A stretch of 10,001 bases of DNA, from positions 1-10,001 of the forward strand of contig JAPCJR010000034.1 of the NCBI GenBank assembly GCA_027886865.1, read 5' to 3'. Origin of the DNA: Nitrososphaerota archaeon. Lineage in GTDB: Archaea > Thermoproteota > Nitrososphaeria > Nitrososphaerales > UBA183. This document shows, one piece after another, positions 1 to 6,394 of this stretch (within the stretch, counting starts at the first letter, position 1; each line of letters begins with the position of its first letter). The notes under the pieces are model-generated. The model was not told the origin of the DNA and ran no database searches. It was given only the letters and a program-made list of their open reading frames with translations. A program made the position numbers and the translations under genes.

Positions 1-45
1 TGAAAATGGGTTCTGTTCCGTAGCTGGGTGATTTCTGACAGCGCT

Positions 46-354
46 TCAAGGAGGATTATGCGACTTGACATATCTTCCCGCGTCATACGCCAAGAAAGAA
101 GCGTAAGGCGAATCAAGAGGGGTCTTGTCTCTGTGGCAGTTGCGACACAATACCTGCAAGTTCTCTACCCTGTTATCCAAAGAATTTGGAATGGTGTGGT
201 CTATCACGAGTGTTGCTTCATCTGTTTCTCCGCAGATTTTGCAAGCACGCGGGAGAGATTTCAGCAAAGAGCGCGGGATATGGATTGACTTGTGGTGAGG
301 ATAGCCCTTGACATGGCGACGGTTCTCGACCCACGGATCTTTCGTTTTGGTCAT
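46..354 (-). CDS. Small HNH endonuclease-family protein
   Basis: This 102-residue protein is probably a small HNH nuclease, a metal-dependent DNA-cutting fold. A first zinc knuckle CKIC lies at about residues 38-41. The HNH core follows: an Asp-His pair in VIDHTIP (about 51-57), an Asn in NRVENLQVL, and a closing CRNCH (about 70-74). The order CxxC, DH, N, CxxCH is the classic HNH layout with a structural zinc. No other domain is present, so the target cannot be told. The only in-frame ATG after the upstream stop was taken as the start; no clear ribosome-binding site is seen. The gene lies just downstream of a transposase remnant, and the local base composition is AT-richer than most of the window (25 of 60 G+C in 181-240), which suits a mobile origin. 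It could be a solo homing-type or restriction-type nuclease or a phage remnant. Confidence 0.8.
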   Translation of the reverse strand: MTKTKDPWVENRRHVKGYPHHKSIHIPRSLLKSLPRACKICGETDEATLVIDHTIPNSLDNRVENLQVLCRNCHRDKTPLDSPYASFLAYDAGRYVKSHNPP

Positions 355-365
355 TTGGCGCTTTC

Positions 366-492
366 TTATTTCTCATCGAAGGATTTCTTAAGCAATTCCA
401 TCCACTCGTTCTTTGAGTTCGCCGCTGATTCCAGCCGCTTGCGCCGGAGTCTGTCCGGCTAAGGCCATGTGCGGCTTGACAAGGCTGCTCAT
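366..492 (-). pseudogene. C-terminal remnant of an IS transposase (frameshifted)
   Basis: Read on the minus strand from 492, one frame gives VKPHMALAGQTPAQAAGI followed by GELKE. The neighbouring frame then gives NEWMELLKKSFDEK and a stop at 366-368. The pattern R/K-P-H-M-x-L-x-G-x-T-P-A-x-A-A-G-I, then a short segment ending in a Trp-containing helix, is the familiar C-terminal end of DDE (integrase-core) transposases of archaeal insertion sequences. The two parts join only if a frameshift lies around 413-425. The catalytic DDE region is absent: upstream sequence is the end of the surface-protein gene in another frame. It is therefore a dead scar, not an active element. No terminal inverted repeat or target duplication could be recognised. 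Confidence 0.6.
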
Positions 493-1385
493 GCATGAAT
501 GCCGTCTGCTGACGATGGCGTGCTCGCCCCCACGGGGCTTCTGACCGACAATCTCCTGATGAAGACGACCATCACGAGAGCTGCCGCGGCGACCAATATC
601 ACAGGCAGTCCGAATTCAGGGGCGCCCGTGATTGGGATGGGGCAGGAAGGCCCCGCCTGGTCGTTCGCCTGTGGGTTCGTTGCCATGAAGGTAGGGCAGA
701 CATCTGTCGTTATCGTGCAGCGACTGTCCGCTCCGGAGTCCACCTTCCCGTTGTACAGAAGGGACAAGTCCGTGGCGCTCCTGGGCTTGCCGCTGTTGTC
801 CTGCACGTTCACGACGTTCACAGAGCAGTCGACCACGTCACCCTTTGCGAAGGCCTGATTCGCACCCGGGACAGCGTTGCCCGGGATGAGGATCCCGAAC
901 GCGGCCGACGCTCCCGTCTTCAGGGACTGGAGGTCGGACGTCTGGCTATAGATCGTGGCCCCGTTCTTAGTCAGGTTGAACATGAGCTTGAAGTTCAGGG
1001 TGATAAGGGGGTTGTTGTTCATCAGGTTGATGGTGTAGGCGATCATCGTTATCTTGAGGGGCCCGGCCAGCGCAGGGCTGACGAAATCCTTCGAGACCCC
1101 ATTCGGACAGGGGAGCACGAGGGGGTTCAGGCAGGCGAAGGGCTCGCTGATGCACTTGGACCCTGCTATGTTGCAGTTGGTCGGTCCGGGGATCTGGTTG
1201 AGCACCTTGGCCCCGCCCAGCGCGTTGGTCGAACTTCGGAGATAGAAGATGGTCGTAGAGGGCGGGGCCGCCGCGGCTGAAGGAAGAGCATACGTCAGAC
1301 TTGACGTCAGACCCAGCGTTAGCAGAATCAGCAGGAGCAGGGGGAGCACGCCGGAAGACACAAGGTTCGTTCTACGATTTTTCAT
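489..1385 (-). CDS. Secreted surface protein with PEFG-type sorting signal
   Basis: A 298-residue exported protein of unknown function. The N-terminus is a signal peptide: MKNRRTN, a leucine-rich core (about residues 13-33) and a small-residue exit ALPSAAAA. The mature part is Ser/Thr/Asn-rich and beta-like, with eight cysteines, several in the stretch NCNIAGSKC and in the segment ending LPCPN, and potential N-glycosylation sites. The C-terminus carries GAPEFG (254-259), a 17-residue hydrophobic helix and RR at 277-278. That is the tripartite PEFG-CTERM signal which, in Thaumarchaeota, is thought to be processed by a membrane archaeosortase and anchored to the surface. Unusually, about 20 polar residues follow the Arg pair. 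The ATG at 1385 has GGTG close upstream and a weak TATA-like element about 26 bases upstream. The ligand or structural role is not visible. The stop overlaps the transposase scar by a few bases. Confidence 0.8.
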   Translation of the reverse strand: MKNRRTNLVSSGVLPLLLLILLTLGLTSSLTYALPSAAAAPPSTTIFYLRSSTNALGGAKVLNQIPGPTNCNIAGSKCISEPFACLNPLVLPCPNGVSKDFVSPALAGPLKITMIAYTINLMNNNPLITLNFKLMFNLTKNGATIYSQTSDLQSLKTGASAAFGILIPGNAVPGANQAFAKGDVVDCSVNVVNVQDNSGKPRSATDLSLLYNGKVDSGADSRCTITTDVCPTFMATNPQANDQAGPSCPIPITGAPEFGLPVILVAAAALVMVVFIRRLSVRSPVGASTPSSADGIHA

Positions 1386-1406
1386 TCACACCAAGATTCC
1401 GGGGGG

Positions 1407-1414
1407 ACTTTACC
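1407..1414 (-). promoter_or_regulatory. Weak TATA-like element of the PEFG gene
   Basis: On the minus strand the sequence is GGTAAAGT, centred about 26 bases from the ATG at 1385. This is the spacing that gives a leaderless or nearly leaderless transcript in archaea. The match to a TATA box is poor. The better element at 1493-1501 is an alternative and would give a leader of about 85 bases. Confidence 0.3.
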
Positions 1415-1492
1415 GCTCATTGAAACAGGCCCGATGTTCAGGTCGAAAGGAGGCGCCTCTCTGGGCAACTGCAGCTACATCGGGTGACGGAA

Positions 1493-1501
1493 ATATTTAA
1501 T
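1493..1501 (-). promoter_or_regulatory. TATA box with BRE-like upstream, alternative PEFG promoter
   Basis: The minus strand reads CGAAAACGATTAAATATTT across about 1492-1510: an A-rich BRE-like stretch followed directly by TTAAATATT. It faces the PEFG gene and would start transcription near 1468. A short inverted repeat, TCGTT at 1500-1504 and AACGA at 1511-1515, flanks the BRE and could be an operator, though five-base arms may be chance. Confidence 0.45.
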
Positions 1502-1658
1502 CGTTTTCGGGAACGAATCGGGTTCTGTCTCGTCTTTCGGCGCCCAGTTCCGGAAGTAAGGGCTTTCTTGTGCAAGCTGAACCACTTGTTCTGGCCTTCG
1601 ATTGCGATTTCGCCGCGTCTGCCGGGTCTGACCTTCTAGAAATGGTCCCGTCGCCGAA

Positions 1659-1680
1659 CTCTGGTCCATGCGAACCAGAG
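1659..1680 (-). terminator. Stem-loop after the zinc-ribbon membrane gene
   Basis: CTCTGGT at 1659-1665 and ACCAGAG at 1674-1680 form a perfect 7-bp stem with an 8-base loop, beginning 7 bases past the stop codon at 1687. There is no T-run directly after it on the minus strand, so a role in 3'-end formation or RNA stability is only suggested by position. Confidence 0.3.
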
Positions 1681-1686
1681 TGCGCC

Positions 1687-2265
1687 TCAGGTCGTATAGC
1701 TGAGCGTGAGCTGACCTGTGATGGCTGTGGACGCGGCCCCCGTGAAAGTATCATCGAAGACCACCACGTACTGGTTCCCGGCGGGCAGAGGCACGCTGAC
1801 CGATGCACCGGTAACCTGCCCGCTGTCGTAGTAGGTTTGGACCTGTGTCCCCTGCTGCCAAACGAGGAAATCGGCTTGCGACATGATCAGGACCGTGATC
1901 TGGTTGTTGAAGTCGCCTGACGCCTGGAAGCTGCCTGAGACGACGGCATTGCTCGCCCCCGCGGGGATGGAGAAGTTCCTGCTGCTGAAGTACCCTTCTG
2001 GGATTACCGCGTAGCCTCCTGCAACTACCTGGGTATGGCTGGTCCGCAGGACCCCGCCTCCTAGGACCAGAAGCGCCGCGGCGATCACGACTACGGCGAT
2101 GATAAGCACCAACGCGTTTCTCCTGAGGTGGGACCGACCCACGGCAGCCGTAGTCGCTGCAGGAACCGCTGCGACAGGGACGGCCCTCGACAGGCTGCGG
2201 CCGCAGACCGGACAGAAGGCCGCGTCAGGCTCTATCGCGCTACCGCAAGCGGGGCAGAACGCCAT
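1687..2265 (-). CDS. Zinc-ribbon, single-TM protein with beta-rich outer domain
   Basis: A 192-residue protein with three parts. Residues 4-21 hold two knuckles, CPAC and CPVC, that make one zinc ribbon of the type found at the N-terminus of many archaeal membrane proteins. A short Ala/Val/Pro linker leads to RR and a strong membrane helix at about 50-70. Residues 75-192 are a beta-sandwich-like domain with motifs such as FSSRNFSIPAG, LPAGNQYVVVFDDTF and LTLSY, which resemble the lumenal GOLD-like domains seen in zinc-ribbon membrane proteins. The expected topology is zinc ribbon in the cytoplasm and beta domain outside. It may pass signals or hold a complex at the membrane; no catalytic residues are seen. 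The ATG at 2265 is supported by a TATA element about 30 bases upstream, implying a leaderless mRNA. The upstream kelch gene ends only 62 bases away. Confidence 0.8.
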   Translation of the reverse strand: MAFCPACGSAIEPDAAFCPVCGRSLSRAVPVAAVPAATTAAVGRSHLRRNALVLIIAVVVIAAALLVLGGGVLRTSHTQVVAGGYAVIPEGYFSSRNFSIPAGASNAVVSGSFQASGDFNNQITVLIMSQADFLVWQQGTQVQTYYDSGQVTGASVSVPLPAGNQYVVVFDDTFTGAASTAITGQLTLSYTT

Positions 2266-2290
2266 GTCCGGGCGGGGCCGTGGACGCCAT

Positions 2291-2298
2291 TATTTTAA
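2291..2298 (-). promoter_or_regulatory. TATA box of the zinc-ribbon membrane gene
   Basis: The minus strand reads CGTTAAAATAATGG, with TTAAAATA centred about 30 bases before the ATG at 2265. No Shine-Dalgarno sequence lies before that ATG, so a leaderless transcript is likely. The element falls in the short gap after the kelch stop codon, showing that this gene can be expressed independently. Confidence 0.6.
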
Positions 2299-2327
2299 CG
2301 TAGGACGGATATTGACCATCTCCGCGT

Positions 2328-5231
2328 CTACTGGATGAACAGAGCCCATTTCTGCTGTACCTCCTGCAACCACGACTCGAGTGTGTCCTGCAGCGCGCCC
2401 TGCGCCGCGGCAGGGTCGTCGAGTGGGGAGGGCAGCCTCCTGCTAAGGGTGGCGGCATTGAGCAGCGCTTCCAGCCTGCCCTGCATCCAGTCCGTGATCG
2501 TGTCTCTCAGCTCGTCCGCCTCCGTGTCTGGGTGCTGGTCTTGGACCGCTTGCGGGAGCGCAAAGCGCGCTCCGAAGGTGCAGTCGAAGTTGGCCTCCCT
2601 GGGAGCGCCCACCGCCTCCCTCGGCCCTTCGCAGCCCCACGCCCAGGCCGCGGCCCAGAGCGAGTCGACGTATCCGTTGCCCTCTCCGCCGTCGAAGGCC
2701 CTGCCCTTGGTGATCACGTCTCCCCCAATCTCTATCTTCATCTCCCGGAGCGCCGAGCCGGACCCGACGGTCCTCCTGACCGTGACATCCGAGAGCACCA
2801 GTTTTCCGTCCGCATACCGGTCGGGCTTCTCCACCTCGCCGCCCTTCACTTCGAGTTCCATCGAGGCGCTCGCGTCGATGGAGCCGGGCTCGCGGCCCCC
2901 GAAGTTGAACTTGAGGGAGCCCTCCACCTCAATCTCCACCTCCGCGTCTGCGAAGTACCACTTGCCGACGGTCTTGACTAGGTAGGGGACGACGAACTCC
3001 GCCATCTCTTCCTTGTAAACGGGGCCGAACTCCTCGAAGATCTCCTCGGCCTTCTCCGCAGCCTCCTTGGTGAGGTTCGCCCTCTCGGCAGGGACGATGG
3101 TCATTTTCAGCCTCTCGATCAGCGCGTTGAGCTCGGCCACCGACTTCCGATATCCCTCGTACTTCTCAGCGCCGCCGGCTACGTTGATTCGTTTGGCGAC
3201 GTCGTTGAGTAGCTCTGTGAACTTCAAGAGGATGTCCAGCCGTTCCAGGTACGCGAGCAGTCTCGCCGAAGGGTCCGACACCGAGGCGTTCGCCTTCACC
3301 ACTGCCAGCACAGCCGCGCTAATCGCGGTCCTGACCCCTGGGGCGACGTCGACCTCAAGCCCGATCTCCGTCTGGCCGTCCATCCTCGCCTCTATCGGCA
3401 ACCTGCCGGCACCTCGAGCGGTCGCCTCGAGCATGCGCTGCTGGCCGCTGAAGAGGTTCCACGGCTCGGCTTCCGCCCCCCGCCCGACGACCCATATCTT
3501 CGCGCCCGCGTCGACGCTCCCTCCCACCGCGGCTCCGCCGGAGGCTGCGACGGCGGTGCCCACGATGTCCTTGTCCCAGTCCTCGTCATCCGAGATGGTC
3601 TCCTGCACCCGCACGACCAGGTCGCTGTTCTCGGTCGGGTTGACGTGGTCCTGGTCCCACCAGTAGTCCGAGACGTCGACCTGCACCTTGAAGCGGGAGT
3701 CCTGGTCTGAGCTCTTGACGTTCGCGTTACATCCCGCTTGTTTCTTTTGCGAGGGATTATTCTGAGACATTACCGGCTGGTTAGGTGGAGGCGAGACGGG
3801 TGGTGGAGGAGGAGGCGTCTTCGCGCCACCCCTCCTTCGGAAGATGACCAGACCCCCGATGGCTGCCAGGGCCACTATCACGATTGCGGCCGCCACGGGA
3901 AGGACCCCGAAGCCGTTCGAGGTCGTCAACGACCTTGATGAACTGGATGCGTTGGTAGAGGTCGTGCTGGGCGCAATAGACGGGGTCGTGGTTACGGACG
4001 CTGCGGAACTTGATGAAGCGGAGCTCGACGACTGGGACGCGGTCTCAGAGGTCGACGTCGATGAAAAGGCAGCCGACTGGAACGGAGCGGTGTTCACGAC
4101 GCTGCTCGCTCCCCCTGCGCAGGTGAGAAACTCATAGAGAGTGGTGCAACCCTTCCAGTATCCCCCCTGTGGATAGTCTGAAGCTTGAATCCAAGACGAG
4201 AGTTGTCCAGGAGGGGCCTGAGCGTAGAACACCTTACCCGTGCCGGCGTTCCCGTTTATGTCGCCTGCGACGCAGAAGATGTTCTCCGAATAAAGAACGC
4301 ACGAGGTTCCGTAGACGGGCACGCCTCCTGTACCGTTGGACCCGGAGCCCGCGCCGTAGTCGACGGTCTCCGTCCAGGTCCCGGCGCCCGACGAGTTCAC
4401 TGGGGCGTAGAAGACGTCGCTGACGGGATTCTGTAAGACCGTTCCCCCGATGCAGTAGATGTAGCCCGGGTCGTCAATGCAGTCGGTGGAGGCTATCGCT
4501 ATGCCGGCTGATCCGGAGCTTCCCGTCGCGGCGCCATAGTCCGTGGTCTCGGTCCACGGTCCGACCCCGTTCGCAGTGAGTTGGGCGAAGAAGACCTGCG
4601 ACGTCCCGGAGCCGCTGCCGACGCAGTAGGCATAGCTGCCATCCACGGCGCACGCGAGCTGGTCCGCCGGAATCCCTCCGTTACCTGCATACCCTGAGGG
4701 GGCCGCGTAGTCGGTCGTCTCGATCCATGGGCCGACGCCGCTCGAAGACAGCCTGGCGTAGAACGACTTGCTCGTCAAGGACGGGGAGGACGAAGTGCTC
4801 CCGCCGAAACAGTAGATGTAGACGTCTGACTGGACGCACGAAGGCCACTCGACGCCGATCCCTCCTGCCCCGGAGCTGCCGGAAGGGGCCCCATAGTCCG
4901 TGGTCTCGTTCCACGCGCCGAGGGTGCCCGTGGCCGAGACCGGCGCGTAGTACACGTTGCTGATGTCGTTCCCCGTGGCGAGGTCCTGGCCTCCCACGCA
5001 GTAGACTGAGGCGTTGTAAGCGACGCACGATTGTCCGAGTATCTTGACGCCTGCCAACCCGTTCGAGCCGGAAGCAGCCCCGTAGTCGGTCTGTTCGGTC
5101 CACGGGCCGACCCCCGTCACGGAACCCTGGGCTTGGGCCCTCTGCGGCGACAGGATGACGAGCACGCCGGACAATGTGAGGAACAGGACTAGAGCGACGA
5201 TGACTGACGCCGGTCGGCCTGCTCCGCGCAC
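2328..5231 (-). CDS. Kelch-like receptor-shaped membrane protein with large cytoplasmic domain
   Basis: A 967-residue protein starting at GTG 5231. Residues 1-35 are a signal peptide ending AQAQ. Residues 41-374 are six kelch-like repeats of about 57-63 residues, the last shortened. Each has GxW-x-E-T-x-DY, a Gly/Ser-rich turn, a C-x8-C pair, a near-GG motif and an aromatic strand such as VFYAPV. Residues 375-440 are a Ser/Thr-rich stalk, 442-464 a membrane helix followed by RRR, and 473-485 a proline-rich stretch. Residues 500-967 are a cytoplasmic region of unknown family: an alpha/beta part, a charged helical section at about 653-745 that may be a coiled coil, beta strands at about 757-840 and a helical end. 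Export would place the propeller outside and the tail inside, as in a type I receptor. A longer frame from ATG 5291 exists, but the TATA box lies within it. The ligand and output are unknown. A secreted adhesin anchor is the main alternative. Confidence 0.75.
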   Translation of the reverse strand: MRGAGRPASVIVALVLFLTLSGVLVILSPQRAQAQGSVTGVGPWTEQTDYGAASGSNGLAGVKILGQSCVAYNASVYCVGGQDLATGNDISNVYYAPVSATGTLGAWNETTDYGAPSGSSGAGGIGVEWPSCVQSDVYIYCFGGSTSSSPSLTSKSFYARLSSSGVGPWIETTDYAAPSGYAGNGGIPADQLACAVDGSYAYCVGSGSGTSQVFFAQLTANGVGPWTETTDYGAATGSSGSAGIAIASTDCIDDPGYIYCIGGTVLQNPVSDVFYAPVNSSGAGTWTETVDYGAGSGSNGTGGVPVYGTSCVLYSENIFCVAGDINGNAGTGKVFYAQAPPGQLSSWIQASDYPQGGYWKGCTTLYEFLTCAGGASSVVNTAPFQSAAFSSTSTSETASQSSSSASSSSAASVTTTPSIAPSTTSTNASSSSRSLTTSNGFGVLPVAAAIVIVALAAIGGLVIFRRRGGAKTPPPPPPVSPPPNQPVMSQNNPSQKKQAGCNANVKSSDQDSRFKVQVDVSDYWWDQDHVNPTENSDLVVRVQETISDDEDWDKDIVGTAVAASGGAAVGGSVDAGAKIWVVGRGAEAEPWNLFSGQQRMLEATARGAGRLPIEARMDGQTEIGLEVDVAPGVRTAISAAVLAVVKANASVSDPSARLLAYLERLDILLKFTELLNDVAKRINVAGGAEKYEGYRKSVAELNALIERLKMTIVPAERANLTKEAAEKAEEIFEEFGPVYKEEMAEFVVPYLVKTVGKWYFADAEVEIEVEGSLKFNFGGREPGSIDASASMELEVKGGEVEKPDRYADGKLVLSDVTVRRTVGSGSALREMKIEIGGDVITKGRAFDGGEGNGYVDSLWAAAWAWGCEGPREAVGAPREANFDCTFGARFALPQAVQDQHPDTEADELRDTITDWMQGRLEALLNAATLSRRLPSPLDDPAAAQGALQDTLESWLQEVQQKWALFIQ
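4116..5111 (-). repeat. Six coding repeats of the kelch-like propeller
   Basis: The repeats begin at Trp-containing strands at residues 44, 107, 169, 227, 286 and 347 of the GTG-start protein. Cysteine pairs fall at 69/78, 132/141, 194/203, 251/260, 311/320 and 362/371, always eight residues apart. The DNA repeats are diverged, so they are old protein repeats rather than recent tandem duplication or a CRISPR array. Confidence 0.85.
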
Positions 5232-5251
5232 CGTTCGAATCGCGCCCTCAA

Positions 5252-5262
5252 AATATATAAAA
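5252..5262 (-). promoter_or_regulatory. Strong TATA box setting the kelch gene start
   Basis: The minus strand reads TTTTTATATATTTT around 5250-5263, the best TATA box in the window. Its centre is about 26 bases from the GTG at 5231, so the mRNA should begin at or next to that codon. The same bases lie inside the frame that runs from the ATG at 5291, which makes that ATG an unlikely start. The T-rich stretch could also help end transcripts from the zinc-ribbon gene upstream. Confidence 0.75.
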
Positions 5263-5317
5263 ATTCGCGGATTTCCCCGGGGCCCCGCCATTCACTAGGC
5301 GACCGGCCTGTCGAAGG

Positions 5318-5599
5318 TCAACCTTTGGATTCTTCGATGTGCTTCTCGGACCATTCATGTCCGCAGTGCTTGCACAGGTATGTGTACTGAAACTCCTCGA
5401 TGTCTATTACGATCGGTTCGCCCTCCTGGACCGTGGTCGGCGAGGAGCCCCCGAATGGATAGCCTGCGCGGAGGGAGACAGCCCGCTTTACCTCCACCGA
5501 TTCTCTCTCGATGTTGACGAGTTTCTTGCTCTCCAGCTTGATGTGGAATCTGCGGCCGCATCCCGGACAGAAGCGGAAGAACGTCTTGACCTCGGACAC
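5318..5599 (-). CDS. Small zinc-ribbon protein
   Basis: A 93-residue soluble protein from GTG 5599. One zinc knuckle, CPGC (residues 11-14, followed by GRRFHIKLE), lies near the start. The second, CKHC (76-79), lies near the end within YTYLCKHCGHEW. Together they would make one split zinc site, with about 60 residues of charged and beta-like sequence between. No catalytic motif is visible; such proteins in archaea are often nucleic-acid or protein-binding adaptors, but the function is not known here. An ATG at 5611 gives four extra residues, but the TATA element at 5622-5629 would place the transcript start near 5599, after that ATG. The gene lies upstream of the kelch gene on the same strand with its own promoter. 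Confidence 0.7.
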   Translation of the reverse strand: MSEVKTFFRFCPGCGRRFHIKLESKKLVNIERESVEVKRAVSLRAGYPFGGSSPTTVQEGEPIVIDIEEFQYTYLCKHCGHEWSEKHIEESKG

Positions 5600-5621
5600 G
5601 GCGTTTAACATTCAGCTTTGT

Positions 5622-5629
5622 TATTTAAG
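5622..5629 (-). promoter_or_regulatory. TATA box of the small zinc-ribbon gene
   Basis: CTTAAATAA on the minus strand is centred about 26 bases from the GTG at 5599 and only about 14 from the ATG at 5611. The spacing favours a leaderless GTG start. Confidence 0.55.
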
Positions 5630-5639
5630 CGATGAGCGA

Positions 5640-5662
5640 GAGCCTTCAAGCCAGAAAGGCTC
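5640..5662. repeat. Inverted repeat upstream of the zinc-ribbon promoter
   Basis: GAGCCTT at 5640-5646 and AAGGCTC at 5656-5662 form a perfect 7-bp inverted repeat with a 9-base spacer. It lies about 11 bases upstream of the TATA box at 5622-5629, where an activator or repressor could bind. The rest of the gene-free stretch 5663-5850 shows nothing convincing. Confidence 0.3.
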
Positions 5663-5850
5663 CTTGAGCACCCGGCCTTGTCACATCTTTCAGCGCGGAG
5701 GGACTCGTCCCGAATGACAGTTTCGTCGGAATCTCGTGACGCGGCGTCTTCGGGTCCGTCCCATTAAAGGGAGATTTTCAAGCGTCCCGTCCCCAGCTGA
5801 TTTGGAGCTGAAAGCCGAACACGTGGTAGGCGGCGGGGCAGGTTAGAGAG

Positions 5851-6300
5851 TTATCTTGTCGCTCGTAGGACTACGTAATCTTGGATAGCGTCGTAGGACA
5901 AGACTAGAGGGAATAGCGTAAAAGCGAATGAAAGGACAACAATGTGAACGAAAATGAACAACAGAAGAAGTATCGCATACGCAACGGGAATACCAATCAA
6001 TACCTGAACGTAACCTGCGTCAAGACCGAATTTCCTGTAGAAAGCCCTTTGGAACGGATTGGCCTCTCCTTGAAATCCAACATTGCTGATGTGGGATACA
6101 GTTAGCTCGTTTGCGACTAGATTTGATGCTACCGATACGAACAAGCTGGCAAATAGAAGAATGGAAAAGATGTCCGGGTCTGAGCCGTAGAGTTGGTTCC
6201 ATTGGGTAACGGATACAACGCTGACTGTGATGGCAACGATGAAGACAAGCACGAAATAGAGTCTTTGTCTTTTCGACAGCCGTCGTTTTGGTTGCTCCAC
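5851..6300 (-). CDS. Small multi-pass membrane protein, DUF5658-like
   Basis: A 149-residue membrane protein starting at GTG 6300. A basic N-terminus (KRRLSKRQR) precedes hydrophobic segments at about residues 14-33, 43-63, 96-118 and 120-139, predicting three or four membrane helices with the N-terminus inside. The central motif FQGEANPFQRAFYRKFG recalls the EANP segment of DUF5658-type membrane proteins. That resemblance is only suggestive, and the role of the family is unknown. The GTG start is supported by a TATA-like element 28 bases upstream and no Shine-Dalgarno sequence. The gene is clearly AT-richer than its neighbours (23 of 60 G+C in 5941-6000), with many A- or T-ending codons, which suggests recent acquisition. 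Confidence 0.65.
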   Translation of the reverse strand: MEQPKRRLSKRQRLYFVLVFIVAITVSVVSVTQWNQLYGSDPDIFSILLFASLFVSVASNLVANELTVSHISNVGFQGEANPFQRAFYRKFGLDAGYVQVLIGIPVAYAILLLLFIFVHIVVLSFAFTLFPLVLSYDAIQDYVVLRATR

Positions 6301-6324
6301 ACCGGTGCTTCTTCTGTACTGTTG

Positions 6325-6331
6325 GATATTT
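6325..6331 (-). promoter_or_regulatory. TATA-like element of the DUF5658-like gene
   Basis: AAATATC on the minus strand is centred 28 bases before the GTG at 6300. This fits a leaderless transcript, although the match to a TATA box is moderate. Confidence 0.4.
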
Positions 6332-6394
6332 CTTGATTGCTGCAGAGACCGGTAGATGAAAATTGGGAGGGGGAACGCTCCACCATCTTGATGA

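Larger units (their letters stand above)
1386..1686. other. Gene-free stretch between PEFG and zinc-ribbon genes
   Basis: About 300 bases with no convincing gene. It holds the promoter-like elements of the PEFG gene, at 1407-1414 and 1493-1501, and a stem-loop at 1659-1680 just past the stop of the upstream zinc-ribbon gene. The open frames here are short, rich in Arg and Gln, and lack the strong G/C bias at third codon positions seen in neighbouring genes. One of them would also span the promoter. No tRNA-like cloverleaf was found by eye. Confidence 0.5.

Noticed and set aside
1475..1669. Minus-strand 64-codon frame in the gap before the PEFG gene
   Set aside because: It spans the likely PEFG promoter, shows no third-position G/C bias and has a hydrophilic, Arg/Gln-rich translation without recognisable features.
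2335..2985. Plus-strand open frame opposite the kelch gene tail
   Set aside because: It is Ser/Pro-rich low-complexity sequence that mirrors the codon bias of the minus-strand gene; no start signals or family match.
4116..5111. Evenly spaced repeats as a CRISPR array
   Set aside because: The repeats are about 170-190 bases apart, diverged at the DNA level and clearly encode protein repeats with fixed cysteines.
5229..5250. TTCGAAT resembling a tRNA T-loop
   Set aside because: The flanking bases do not form a T-stem, no other tRNA arms are present, and the bases encode the start of the kelch protein.
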